From: Nitrospira sp.
Lineage (GTDB): Bacteria; Nitrospirota; Nitrospiria; Nitrospirales; Nitrospiraceae
Reading direction: 5' to 3'
DNA: 64,000 nt
Assembly (NCBI GenBank): GCA_030123605.1
Contig: CP126123.1
Location: forward strand, 3,204,001-3,268,000
Position 1 is the first letter of the stretch. Every line of letters begins with the position of its first letter. Positions 55,441 through 63,874 of the stretch are shown piece after piece. A program made the translations under genes and the position numbers. A model generated the notes under the pieces. The model made no database searches, had not been told where the DNA came from, and saw only the letters and a program-made list of their open reading frames with translations.

Positions 55441-55926
55441 ATGGCAGATGGACGACACTATTGGTTGATGAAATCGGAACCCGAGGCCTTCTCGATCGAC
55501 GATCTCGCCAAGTCACCGAAACAGACCACGTCGTGGGACGGGGTGCGAAACTACCAGGCCCGCAACTTCATGCGCGCGATGAAGGTCGGGGATCAGGTGT
55601 TGTTCTATCACAGCAATGCGAATCCCCCGTCTGTGGCAGGCATTGCCGAAGTGGTGAAAACCGCCTATCCCGATGCGACTCAATTTGATAAGCGGGACAG
55701 GCACTACGATCCGGACAGCGATCCGGCGCAGCCTCGTTGGGATGTGGTGGATATCCGATTTGTTCGCAAGTTCACGACGCCGCTGTCGTTAGATCTGTTG
55801 CGTGGGAAGGTCGGGTTGAAGGGAATGGAATTGCTTCGGAAGGGATCACGACTCTCCGTTCAGCCGGTGCGTGAGGTGGAGTGGCACCATATCGTCCGCC
55901 TCGAGCGAGGCCAATCCGGCAAGTAG
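55441..55926 (+). CDS. EVE-domain protein
   Basis: A 161-residue single-domain protein with the EVE/thymocyte-nuclear-protein-1 signature: YWLMKSEPEAFSIDDL, WDGVRNYQARNFMRAMKVGD and QVLFYHSN. The domain binds modified bases in nucleic acids in other systems; the role here is unknown. The start follows AGGAGG. It is divergent from ydcF. Confidence 0.92.
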   Translation: MADGRHYWLMKSEPEAFSIDDLAKSPKQTTSWDGVRNYQARNFMRAMKVGDQVLFYHSNANPPSVAGIAEVVKTAYPDATQFDKRDRHYDPDSDPAQPRWDVVDIRFVRKFTTPLSLDLLRGKVGLKGMELLRKGSRLSVQPVREVEWHHIVRLERGQSGK

Positions 55927-55932
55927 GTCGTC

Positions 55933-56178
55933 TTACGTGCGGGCCTTTCCATCATCCAGGTACCGGTGTTGCCAGTCCAGCCATGCATGGCCTAGCTCGT
56001 GGGCAAGGATATACCTCCGGCGTGTGACGGGGAGTCGTTTGCGGATATAGATGGTTTTGGTTTCGTTGTTCCAAATCCCGTCTGCATTGGCGTCCTGGCG
56101 GTTCATTTCCGAATCCGTCACCTGCCGGACGGTAATATGGTATCCGAATGGAAGGATGACCTTGTTTGGTATTCGCAC
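55933..56178 (-). CDS. Small ImmA/IrrE-like metallopeptidase
   Basis: An 81-residue protein with the zinc motif HELGH at residues 60-64 inside YILAHELGHAWLDWQHRYL. A gluzincin-like helix with only one more conserved block visible. The GTG at 56178 with GAGG 5 nt upstream is used; the ATG at 56244 in frame would add 22 residues. The upstream flank (56245-56404) is AT-rich compared with the rest of the window. It could belong to a small toxin-antitoxin or phage-repressor peptidase family, but no partner gene is visible. Confidence 0.6.
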   Translation of the reverse strand: MRIPNKVILPFGYHITVRQVTDSEMNRQDANADGIWNNETKTIYIRKRLPVTRRRYILAHELGHAWLDWQHRYLDDGKART

Positions 56179-56404
56179 CGTATCCTCACTGTTACGTCGA
56201 TGGCTGACTCTGGGTGACCGTCCTTCTTCTGAGTAGCCTAACATATTTTTTCTCGCACCTTCCCGTTAAAAAAATCATTATCATCAATCACTTATGAAAT
56301 TCATGGCATTAACAATGTTCCATCGAATGTTTATGGCCGGTCATGGTTTTTGATTGTGAGAGACCGGCGCTGAGGATTCCAATTGAAAGATCCGATGGTG
56401 TATC

Positions 56405-57172
56405 ATGACGGTCATGGTCGATACATTACTTGCCCACGAGCTTGCTCAGCCCTATCCCTCCGCCGTCCGGATCGTGGGGGTGAAGATCCGTGATCGTGGT
56501 GAGGTCAAGAAATTCGACGCCGGGGAGGCGGTTCTTGTAGCGGGTGGCCGGGTGCTGCTCGATGTCGGTGGTGAACTGAGCTACGGGGTGGTCTACGGGG
56601 TCCCTCAGCTCATGCCCTTTATCCCTCCCATGCGCGTGATGCAGCCGATCGTCCGGAAAGCGACCAGTGAAGATGACGCAGCGATCGATCGGTATGAGCG
56701 GTTGGCTTCTGAAGGGATGAAGGCCTGTCGGGAACAGGCGGCGGTGCTCGGATTGAAGATGAAGCTGGTGGAAGTGTTCTGTTCGTTCCATCGCCGGCAG
56801 ATGACCTTCGTCTATACGGCGGAGGATCGGATCGATTTCCGCGAATTGGTCCGCCGGTTGGCGCGTCGATTCGGCGGTCGAATTGAAATGCGCCAGGTGG
56901 GGGCGCGTGACGAAGCGAGCCGATTGGGTGGGATCGACACCTGCGGCCTCGTGTTGTGCTGCGCCAGCTTTCTCACCGAGGTCAAGCCCGTGACCGTCAA
57001 GCAGGCTCGCGCACTCGGCCTTCCGGTCGATGATCCCAAGCTCCTCGGCGTTTGCGGCCGCCTCAAATGTTGCCTCCTGTTCGAGGCGATGAACAACCAA
57101 ACCTCCGCTCCGTCTTCTTCGAAATCGTCGGCGCTGATTACTCCCGCCCGTCCTCGTCAGGCATCGTCCTAA
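56405..57172 (+). CDS. RicT/PSP1-domain protein (YaaT-like)
   Basis: A 255-residue protein of the PSP1 family. The core has YGVVYGVPQLMPF-like N-terminal blocks, LVEVFCSFHRRQMTFVYTAE and DFRELVRRLARRFGGRIEMR, then GGIDTCGLVLCCASFL and VCGRLKCCLLFE, the cysteine signature of RicT. In Bacillus, RicT acts with RicA and RicF in RNA processing and carries Fe-S clusters. The C-terminal Ser-rich tail is low complexity. ATG 56405 is followed by an alternative at 56414. Confidence 0.9.
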   Translation: MTVMVDTLLAHELAQPYPSAVRIVGVKIRDRGEVKKFDAGEAVLVAGGRVLLDVGGELSYGVVYGVPQLMPFIPPMRVMQPIVRKATSEDDAAIDRYERLASEGMKACREQAAVLGLKMKLVEVFCSFHRRQMTFVYTAEDRIDFRELVRRLARRFGGRIEMRQVGARDEASRLGGIDTCGLVLCCASFLTEVKPVTVKQARALGLPVDDPKLLGVCGRLKCCLLFEAMNNQTSAPSSSKSSALITPARPRQASS

Positions 57173-57270
57173 GCGACGTCTTGCTGAAACCTTCCGTTGC
57201 TCTGCCGCGCCGTTACCCGGAAAAATCCTCTCCTCCAATCCGAAGGAGTATAATGACCCTGAGGTGACGG

Positions 57271-58362
57271 ATGCCTCAGGTGTTGGTACTCGGAGCGGGG
57301 AAAATCGGTTCCTTGGTGGCGGGGTTGCTTTCAACCCAGGGGCAGTACCGGATTCATTTGGGGGATCTGACCCTGGATGCGCCCAAGCGGCTGGTGGACG
57401 AGTTGTCGCTGACGGAGGTCACACCCTGTGCGCTGGACGTGCGCCGGGCCGACCAGGTTACAGACTATGTTGCCTCCCACCGGTTCGACGCAGTCGTCTC
57501 CAGCCTCCCGTATTTCTGTAATCCGACCGTCGCGGAAATCGCGCGCCTCCATCATCTCCACTATTTCGACCTGACCGAAGACGTCACCGTGACCGGCCGC
57601 GTCAGGGCCATCAGTGCGGGGGCGGATCGGGCGTTCATTCCGCAATGCGGACTCGCGCCGGGGTTCATCAGCATCGTCACGAACGACCTCATCGGGCACT
57701 TCGAGTCCATCGACAGCGTGAAAATGCGAGTCGGCGCCTTGCCGGTCCATCCGAGCAACGTCTTGAAGTACTCCCTCACCTGGTCCACCGACGGGCTGAT
57801 CAACGAGTACGGAAATGTCTGCGTTGGGATTGAAGGCGGCCAGGAAGTCCAACTCCAACCGCTCGAAGGCTATGAAACGGTCGAACTGGACGGCCTGCTC
57901 TACGAAGCCTTCAACACGTCCGGCGGATTGGGCACCCTGGCGGGCACGTACGGTGGGCGGGTCCGCACCATGAACTATAAGACTCTGCGGTACCCCGGCC
58001 ATTGCGAGAAAATCCACTTCCTCATGAAGGATCTCAAGTTGAATGAGGATCGGGAGACACTCAAACGCATTCTGGAGCGGGCGATCCCGCAGACTCACCA
58101 GGATGTGGTGTTGATGTATGCCGCCGTGACCGGCATGAGGCAGGGAGAGCTGTTCGAGGAGACCTACGTGAAAAAGGTGTATCCGCAGACGATTCTGGGC
58201 CGCCTCTGGTCCGCCATTCAGGTCACGACTGCCTCGTCGCTCTGTTGCGTCGTCGATCTCGTTATGGCCAAGCCGCAGGATTATCGCGGCTTCGTGACGC
58301 AGGAACGTTTTCAGTTGCAGGATGTCTTGAATAACCGTTTTGGAGCCTGTTTCCGATCATAG
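57271..58362 (+). CDS. Saccharopine dehydrogenase-family protein
   Basis: A 363-residue Rossmann protein with [15 protein letters not shown] at residues 5-19, [32 protein letters not shown] and [16 protein letters not shown], as in the LYS9-like saccharopine dehydrogenase family. It is shorter than fungal Lys9 but typical of bacterial ones. It starts an operon with an ALDH7-type gene (7 nt downstream) and a VOC gene. Together they could act in alpha-aminoadipate pathway lysine turnover; direction is inferred. Confidence 0.9.
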   Translation: MPQVLVLGAGKIGSLVAGLLSTQGQYRIHLGDLTLDAPKRLVDELSLTEVTPCALDVRRADQVTDYVASHRFDAVVSSLPYFCNPTVAEIARLHHLHYFDLTEDVTVTGRVRAISAGADRAFIPQCGLAPGFISIVTNDLIGHFESIDSVKMRVGALPVHPSNVLKYSLTWSTDGLINEYGNVCVGIEGGQEVQLQPLEGYETVELDGLLYEAFNTSGGLGTLAGTYGGRVRTMNYKTLRYPGHCEKIHFLMKDLKLNEDRETLKRILERAIPQTHQDVVLMYAAVTGMRQGELFEETYVKKVYPQTILGRLWSAIQVTTASSLCCVVDLVMAKPQDYRGFVTQERFQLQDVLNNRFGACFRS

Positions 58363-58369
58363 GTGCACG

Positions 58370-59926
58370 ATGATCCAGCAAGAGATTTTCCGGACGTTAG
58401 GGCTGGCACAGGAACAACCGGGAGGATGCCTTTCATCGACGACCTGGACCAAGACCAGGGACGCGGGAGCCGTGGCGTCACGTAATCCCACCACGGGGGA
58501 GTTGCTGGCGCTGGTATACGGGTGCTCACCGGCGGACTACGACAGGCTTGTGGCCGATTCTCTGGCGGTACAGGCTTCTTGGCGGATGGTGCCGGCTCCT
58601 AAGCGGGGGGAGATCGTCCGTCTGATCGGACAGGCCTTGCGGGAAGAGAAGGATGCCTTGGGCACTTTGGTTGCGCTGGAAGTAGGCAAGATCAAAACCG
58701 AGGGTGATGGAGAAGTGCAGGAGATGATCGACATGGCGGACTTTGCCGTGGGGTTGTCCCGCATGTTGTACGGGCAGACCATGCATTCCGAACGTGCGCG
58801 GCACCGCATGTACGAGCAGTGGCATCCGTTCGGCGTCGTGGGCGTCATCACGGCGTTCAACTTTCCCGTGGCGGTCTGGGCCTGGAATGCCTTCATTGCG
58901 GCGGTGGCTGGGAACACGGTGCTATGGAAGCCGTCTCCGAAGGCGCCGCTCTGCGCGTTGGCGGTTCAGCATCTTTGTAATCGTGTATTGGAAGAGGCCG
59001 GGTATCCGGGGGTATTCGCGTTGTTCACGACGGACCGTGTCGAGATGGCCGACAACATGGTGCGGGATGAGCGGTTGCCGCTGATCTCCTTCACCGGGTC
59101 GGTGCCGGTCGGCAGGCATGTCGCAGAAGTGGTCGGGCATAGACTGGGGCGAACCCTGTTGGAGTTGAGCGGGAACAATGCGGTCATCGTGGACGAGACG
59201 GCCGACCTCGATTTGGCGACGAGGGCGATCGTGTTCGGCGCAGTCGGCACGGCGGGGCAACGTTGTACCAGCACCAGGCGCCTCATCGTGCATGAGTCGC
59301 AGTATGCGAAGCTGATCCCGCGTCTCCTGTCCGCTTATGCGCAGGTGACGATCGGCGATCCTCTTGAACCGGGTGTGCTGATGGGGCCGCTCATCGACGA
59401 AGAGGCGGTGGTGCATTACAGAGCGGCCCTTGAGGAGATCAAGAAAGAAGGCGGTGACGTATTGTGTGGGGGGCAGGTGCTTGCTGGCCCCGGCCACTTT
59501 GTCCAGCCAACGATCGTGCGGGCGGAGAACCACTGGGGCATCGTGCAACGGGAGACGTTTGCGCCGATCCTCTATGTGATGACCTATCGAACCTTGGACG
59601 AGGCGATCCGGTTGCAGAATGCCGTGCCGCAAGGTCTGTCATCGGCTCTGTTCACTACCCATCTTCGGCACAGCGAAGCATTCCTGGCTGTGACTGGAAG
59701 TGATTGCGGCATTGCCAACATCAACATCGGCACCTCCGGGGCAGAGATCGGCGGAGCCTTCGGAGGGGAGAAGGCCACGGGGGGCGGTCGCGAAGCGGGA
59801 TCCGATGCCTGGAAGGCCTACATGCGTCGTCAGACCACGACGATCAATTGGGGAACGGAGTTGCCGCTGGCGCAAGGAGTGACGTTTGAGCGAGCTGAAG
59901 GAGGGAGCGATGGGGCAAGGATCTGA
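58370..59926 (+). CDS. Aldehyde dehydrogenase, ALDH7/antiquitin-like
   Basis: A 518-residue NAD-dependent aldehyde dehydrogenase. It has [30 protein letters not shown] [21 protein letters not shown], the catalytic cysteine Cys299 in GQRCTSTRR, and [25 protein letters not shown] substrate-tail blocks typical of alpha-aminoadipic semialdehyde dehydrogenase. With the saccharopine dehydrogenase upstream this supports a lysine/aminoadipate role. It overlaps the VOC gene by 17 nt. Confidence 0.93.
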   Translation: MIQQEIFRTLGLAQEQPGGCLSSTTWTKTRDAGAVASRNPTTGELLALVYGCSPADYDRLVADSLAVQASWRMVPAPKRGEIVRLIGQALREEKDALGTLVALEVGKIKTEGDGEVQEMIDMADFAVGLSRMLYGQTMHSERARHRMYEQWHPFGVVGVITAFNFPVAVWAWNAFIAAVAGNTVLWKPSPKAPLCALAVQHLCNRVLEEAGYPGVFALFTTDRVEMADNMVRDERLPLISFTGSVPVGRHVAEVVGHRLGRTLLELSGNNAVIVDETADLDLATRAIVFGAVGTAGQRCTSTRRLIVHESQYAKLIPRLLSAYAQVTIGDPLEPGVLMGPLIDEEAVVHYRAALEEIKKEGGDVLCGGQVLAGPGHFVQPTIVRAENHWGIVQRETFAPILYVMTYRTLDEAIRLQNAVPQGLSSALFTTHLRHSEAFLAVTGSDCGIANINIGTSGAEIGGAFGGEKATGGGREAGSDAWKAYMRRQTTTINWGTELPLAQGVTFERAEGGSDGARI

Positions 59927-60509
59927 CTTGGATGCCGTGATCACTCGGATGACCGCCGACTTTCTGGCGCACAACCGTGCGGCGCAGGTGCTTCGCCGTG
60001 CGCTCGATGAAGTCGGCGTGGGGTTTGTGCCGGTAATCGACCATCTGACGATCCGTACGATAGACATCGACCAGCGGGCGAAAGCATTCATCGCGTTGGG
60101 GTATGCCTATGACGAAACGATTCACTATGAAGATTGGTATGCCAAGGTGTACCGACGGCCTGGCTATCCGGCGCTGTTTGTCGATCAGGCCTACCCGGAC
60201 GATCGCGGCAAGACCAGCATCATCCCCCGCTGGGTGGAAAAGTTCGGCGACCAGGTGTTTCACCATGTGGCGGTACGGGTGGAGGACATCGAGCAGGCCA
60301 TTGCTAAACTGAAGTCGAAGGGGGTGGTTTTTGCCGGTGAAATCGTCGGTGCCAAGGGAGGTACGTTGCGACAGATTTTTACGGCTCCCGAGATGGTCGA
60401 TGGGCAGCCTTTTTCAGTGTTGGAATTGGCCGAACGGCATCAGGGTTATCAGGGGTTTCTCCCGCCCCAAGCCGATAGCCTCATGCGCTCCACGGTGCGT
60501 GGGGCCTGA
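59910..60509 (+). CDS. VOC-fold (glyoxalase-like) protein
   Basis: A 199-residue protein with repeated VOC blocks: [20 protein letters not shown] and [20 protein letters not shown]. Metal-ligand-type His and Glu are visible in DHLTIR, FHHVAV and SVLELAERH. The family includes DUF1338/HglS enzymes that turn 2-oxoadipate into 2-hydroxyglutarate, but this one is about half their length. The ATG 59910 with AAGGAGGGAGCG upstream is preferred over a TTG 24 nt before. The operon position suggests action on a lysine catabolite; not proven. Confidence 0.85.
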   Translation: MGQGSDLDAVITRMTADFLAHNRAAQVLRRALDEVGVGFVPVIDHLTIRTIDIDQRAKAFIALGYAYDETIHYEDWYAKVYRRPGYPALFVDQAYPDDRGKTSIIPRWVEKFGDQVFHHVAVRVEDIEQAIAKLKSKGVVFAGEIVGAKGGTLRQIFTAPEMVDGQPFSVLELAERHQGYQGFLPPQADSLMRSTVRGA

Positions 60510-60670
60510 GTCGTCGAGTCGGTCACCCACGTAGGTTTCCGCCAGAGCCGTGTGATAGGCCAGTCTCTTCGCCTGCAATTAGAGCCTCGACCAAGCCGCT
60601 TGTCCTGAGTACAATGTCGGCATCGTTCGAGTCGATTTGATCCGATGTGGTTCAAACAGGAGGGATATCC

Positions 60671-61741
60671 ATGGTGCGATCAGGCTGGTCGTCGCGCGCG
60701 ATTGTTTCGCTGCTGCTGTTGTGTGCGATTGTGGCAGGAACCGCCACCGTGCTGGCCTCGCCATCCGGCCATGCGTCTCACGGGACCGTGACTATCGATG
60801 GTGTGACGGTGCCGGATGTCGGCCCGCTGCCGACCGCGGTTCCGACACCGGCCACGAATTTGAATTATGCTGCGAAGATCGAACTCGGCAAGCAACTCTA
60901 CTTCGATGGGCGTCTGTCGAAAAATAACGCGATCTCCTGTGCCTTTTGCCACAATCCCGGGACCGGATTTGCAGATTCCCGCCAAACCTCCATAGGGGTA
61001 GGAGGCGGCATCGGCGGTCGCCAGTCGCCGACGATCTATAATACGGCTTTCAATCACTTCCAGTTTTGGGACGGGCGGGCGCGCTCGCTTGAGGAGCAAG
61101 CCATCGGGCCCATCCACAATCCCGTCGAGATGGCGGAGACGCACGAACATGTCGTGGCGAAGTTAGGCAAGATCAAGGGGTATCAGCAGCAGTTTCGAGC
61201 TGTTTTCGGAACGGATGTCAATCTCCAGGGCGTCGCCGAAGCGATCGCCGCCTATGAACGTACGGTGCTTTCTACGAATTCCGCCTTCGATAGGTATCTG
61301 TCCGGTGATCCGAAGGCCATGGACGAAGCGGCGGTTCGAGGCCTGGCACTCTTCAAGGGGAAAGCCCGCTGCATCCTCTGTCATAACGGAGCGAATTTCA
61401 CCGACAACCAGTTCCACAATCTCGGCGTCCCTCAGGTCGGTCCGATGAAGGAAGATCTTGGTCGCTTTTCCGTCACCAGGGCGGAGAAGGACAAAGGAGC
61501 CTTCAAGACGCCGACTCTTCGCAGCATCACGGAAACCTCTCCCTATATGCATGACGGCGCTTTCAAAACGCTGGAGGAAGTCGTCGAGTTCATGAATCAG
61601 GGGGGCGGGAACAATCCCAACCTGAGTCCGCTCGTCAAGCCGCTGAGCCTGACGTCGGAGGAGAAGACCGATCTCGTCGCCTTTCTGAAGGCCTTGACTG
61701 GAGAGCCCATCAAATTCTCCATGCCGAAATTGCCGAAATAA
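60671..61741 (+). CDS. Di-haem cytochrome c peroxidase family protein
   Basis: A 356-residue exported protein with signal peptide (IVSLLLLCAIVAGTATVLA). Two haem c sites are CAFCH near residue 90 and CILCH near residue 235, as in MauG/CCP-type peroxidases. FQFWDGRARSLEEQAIGPI and the C-terminal TPTLRSITETSPYMHDGAFK are family blocks. It reduces hydrogen peroxide in the periplasm with electrons from cytochrome c. Start ATG 60671 follows CAGGAGGG. Confidence 0.95.
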   Translation: MVRSGWSSRAIVSLLLLCAIVAGTATVLASPSGHASHGTVTIDGVTVPDVGPLPTAVPTPATNLNYAAKIELGKQLYFDGRLSKNNAISCAFCHNPGTGFADSRQTSIGVGGGIGGRQSPTIYNTAFNHFQFWDGRARSLEEQAIGPIHNPVEMAETHEHVVAKLGKIKGYQQQFRAVFGTDVNLQGVAEAIAAYERTVLSTNSAFDRYLSGDPKAMDEAAVRGLALFKGKARCILCHNGANFTDNQFHNLGVPQVGPMKEDLGRFSVTRAEKDKGAFKTPTLRSITETSPYMHDGAFKTLEEVVEFMNQGGGNNPNLSPLVKPLSLTSEEKTDLVAFLKALTGEPIKFSMPKLPK

Positions 61742-61861
61742 GTAGTGTATGCAATGGGTTCCGTTGCACGGGAAACGACTCGCGATCAAAAAACTGATCG
61801 TGAAAGGAAGTTTGTTGAATCGTTTTTCGCCGACGGTGCTCTAAGACAGTGAATCTCCATG

Positions 61862-61890
61862 AAAGGCCGGTTGCTGAGGCCGGTTTTATT
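61862..61890 (+). terminator. Possible terminator after the peroxidase gene
   Basis: AAGGCCGG (61863-61870) pairs with CCGGTTTT (61880-61887) with two G-U pairs, loop of 9 nt, then ATTATT. It lies 120 nt after the stop. Modest support. Confidence 0.4.
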
Positions 61891-61921
61891 ATCCAACCAA
61901 ACTATATAGAGGAGGCCACCA

Positions 61922-62443
61922 GTGATGAGAAAAGGACTACTTGCCGTTCTTGCAGCGGCCACGATCGGATGTGCGGGCGTCGCTCCCCAGAAGGCGATCG
62001 GCGGAGAGCCCAAGTCTCCGGTTGAGGGGTTTGATATTCACGTGCAGGCCCCCCATCTGATGCCGAATGGGGAACCGGGCGGACCATTCCATCATTACTG
62101 CAAAGGTATCTCAGACCAAATTCTCCAATGTCTCCTCTTCGACTCTGTAGATCCTAAGGCAAAGCTGGTGGCGATCGAGTATTTCGTCTCGAAGGACCTC
62201 ACCAGGAAGCTGTCTCCGATTCAATGGCATCGATACTTTCACGACCATAAAGTCGAGATTGCCACGGGGCGTGTCCAAGTGCTCGATTTACCGCCCGATC
62301 AAGCGGCTAAAGTCGCGGAAGCGGCGGCCGGAACCGACGGCGTGATCTACCATCTATGGCAGCCCGGCCTGGAGTTTCCGGATGGGACCGTGTCATTCCC
62401 ACAGTCTCTTGGCCACAAGTTCCCAGGGCATTCCGATAAATAA
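61922..62443 (+). CDS. DUF1264-type lipoprotein
   Basis: A 173-residue protein starting with a lipoprotein signal ending in AATIGC (Cys17 or Cys18). The body has HHYCKGISDQILQCLLFDS, LVAIEYFVSKDLTRKLSP and WHRYFHDHKVEIATGRV, as in the DUF1264 family (plant oil-body-associated proteins and bacterial homologues). Function unknown in bacteria. It sits between a di-haem peroxidase and a mono-haem cytochrome, suggesting a periplasmic redox role. Confidence 0.75.
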   Translation: MMRKGLLAVLAAATIGCAGVAPQKAIGGEPKSPVEGFDIHVQAPHLMPNGEPGGPFHHYCKGISDQILQCLLFDSVDPKAKLVAIEYFVSKDLTRKLSPIQWHRYFHDHKVEIATGRVQVLDLPPDQAAKVAEAAAGTDGVIYHLWQPGLEFPDGTVSFPQSLGHKFPGHSDK

Positions 62444-62452
62444 TGCCTGCGT

Positions 62453-62502
62453 GGGGACCGGCTCGGTTTTGTCGTAAGGGCTGGTCCCCGCCCTATTTTT
62501 TT
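62453..62502 (+). terminator. Rho-independent terminator after the DUF1264 gene
   Basis: GGGGACC (62453-62459) and GGTCCCC (62483-62489), extended by further G-C and G-U pairs, then GCCCTATTTTTTT. A strong hairpin with a T-run; it ends the peroxidase/DUF1264 transcript. Confidence 0.85.
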
Positions 62503-62539
62503 GGGTCGCATTCTAGTCAACCAAGGATGAAGGAATGTC

Positions 62540-62995
62540 ATGGGGCAATGTTGCAGGCGTTGCTGTCGGGCTGTCTTCTCAGTGGTCGTGATGTTAGCGG
62601 GCGTGGGGTGCCTGTCGGCGTTAGGAGCCGATGAGGCGGTTTTGAAACCGCGCGTGCCGGTCGACAAAATCGAAGAAGCTAGGACTTGGACCAACCCCTT
62701 CCCTTCCACTGAAGAAAACATTGAGAAAGGAAGGGCTCTGTTTCAAGAGAGAGCGTTCTGTGCCACGTGTCATGGGAGGGAAGGGAAGGGACTCGGCGAC
62801 ATCGAAGGCTTGCGAGGCAAGCTGCCGCGTAACTTTACGGACAAGGTTTGGCAGGCTGCGAGAACTGACGGAGAATTATTCTGGATTTTGAAAAATGGGA
62901 GTCCGGGAACTGATATGGCCTCCTTCGTTCCGCTCGTCCTCACGGAAGAAGAAGCCTGGCAGGTCCTACTCTATGTAAGGTCTTTTGGCCGCTGA
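62540..62995 (+). CDS. Mono-haem cytochrome c
   Basis: A 151-residue exported protein with a signal peptide (VFSVVVMLAGVGCLSALGA) and one haem site, CATCH at residues 74-78. The probable sixth ligand is the Met in GTDMASF. It is a class I c-type cytochrome that may feed electrons to the peroxidase or another oxidase. ATG 62540 has AAGGAATG upstream. It follows its own terminator-separated unit. Confidence 0.92.
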   Translation: MGQCCRRCCRAVFSVVVMLAGVGCLSALGADEAVLKPRVPVDKIEEARTWTNPFPSTEENIEKGRALFQERAFCATCHGREGKGLGDIEGLRGKLPRNFTDKVWQAARTDGELFWILKNGSPGTDMASFVPLVLTEEEAWQVLLYVRSFGR

Positions 62996-63145
62996 TTCGG
63001 ATGGAGTGGCCGTGACGTGTTCCTCCCCTTCAGACTACTTGGGCACTTTCCACCTCCGTCCCATGTCACTCTCGTTGACCGTCTGACCGTCGTCAGAATT
63101 CGCTCACCGTTTTCTGTCAATGGCGGAGAAATGTCACGGCGAGAT

Positions 63146-63523
63146 TCATCTGCCGTGGTGACGTCGTAAGAATTGGTCAAGGCGGGTTTGTTCGAAGGCC
63201 GGGAGCCGCAGGAACTCAATGCCGAAACAGTGCTGGCGGACCCAGCGAACCGCGGCGAGATCGACGATCAATGAGCGACGATCGTCAGGCAGCAACAACC
63301 GCACGGTCATGTAGCTGCCTTGCAGCACGGTTCGATCGCACTCCACCCTGCATCCGGTTCGTGACAAATTGTGCAAGGTACCCTCTCCGATGAAGGGAGC
63401 GCCCGCGAACATCACAGGGCAAGCTATGTTCAAGCGGTCTTGCGCGCGTTGAAACGTGAGGGTCGTTTCTGAGTGGAACGGTTGGTCCAGTGGCTTGATC
63501 GATGAGCGAAGATCCTGATGCAT
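63146..63523 (-). CDS. PilZ-domain protein
   Basis: A 125-residue PilZ domain protein. The RxxxR-type c-di-GMP motif is QRAQDRLNIACP and the NxSxxG motif is LHNLSRTGCRV, so it should bind c-di-GMP. The start ATG 63523 is chosen because the domain begins there, although no ribosome site is clear. A longer in-frame frame from ATG 63703 (185 residues, start MRQVRCRTCLRHF) would begin 10 nt after the end of the small membrane-protein gene and is also plausible. The gene lies downstream of a sigma-54 promoter. Confidence 0.88.
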   Translation of the reverse strand: MHQDLRSSIKPLDQPFHSETTLTFQRAQDRLNIACPVMFAGAPFIGEGTLHNLSRTGCRVECDRTVLQGSYMTVRLLLPDDRRSLIVDLAAVRWVRQHCFGIEFLRLPAFEQTRLDQFLRRHHGR

Positions 63524-63712
63524 GGGGAAGTGTAATCTTATCCGGGATAAGAACAGTATCCCGCCTTGGAGGGGCTGCTGGTTCGCTCTGTGTGGATGGA
63601 CCTGCTCGGAGTGACTCAACGTTGTATTGATGCCTGCTGGATTGTCATTAGGCGGCCGATAGCGAAAATGGCGGAGACAGGTGCGGCACCGGACCTGTCT
63701 CATTGGGAAGCA

Positions 63713-63790
63713 TTACTCCTGCCACCATACAAGACGAATGAGATAGACCCCTGCCACATAGGTTGCCACAATCATGATGGTCCAAAACAT
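63713..63790 (-). CDS. 25-residue single-pass membrane protein
   Basis: A small open frame of 25 codons: MFWTIMIVATYVAGVYLIRL then VWWQE. One hydrophobic helix, a charged C-terminal WWQE end and an N-terminal Trp-rich start. A very good ribosome site, AAAGGAG, lies 6 nt before the ATG. Its TAA overlaps a following ATG as TAATG. It lies 40-60 nt downstream of a sigma-54-type promoter. It has the build of small regulatory membrane proteins, but I recognise no family. Confidence 0.65.
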   Translation of the reverse strand: MFWTIMIVATYVAGVYLIRLVWWQE

Positions 63791-63858
63791 GTTCTTCTCC
63801 TTTATCTATCGATGAATCCTGCAGCAACAATTTCATTAACAGGACATTCATTGATGTG

Positions 63859-63874
63859 AGCAACTCGTGTGCCA
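63859..63874 (-). promoter_or_regulatory. Sigma-54 (-24/-12) promoter
   Basis: On the minus strand TGGCAC (63874-63869), 5 nt, TTGCT (63863-63859). The GG and GC pairs are separated by 10 nt, as in the RpoN consensus. The transcript would start near 63848 and run to the small membrane protein ATG at 63790, giving a leader of about 58 nt. It is the only clear -24/-12 element found in the window. Confidence 0.75.
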
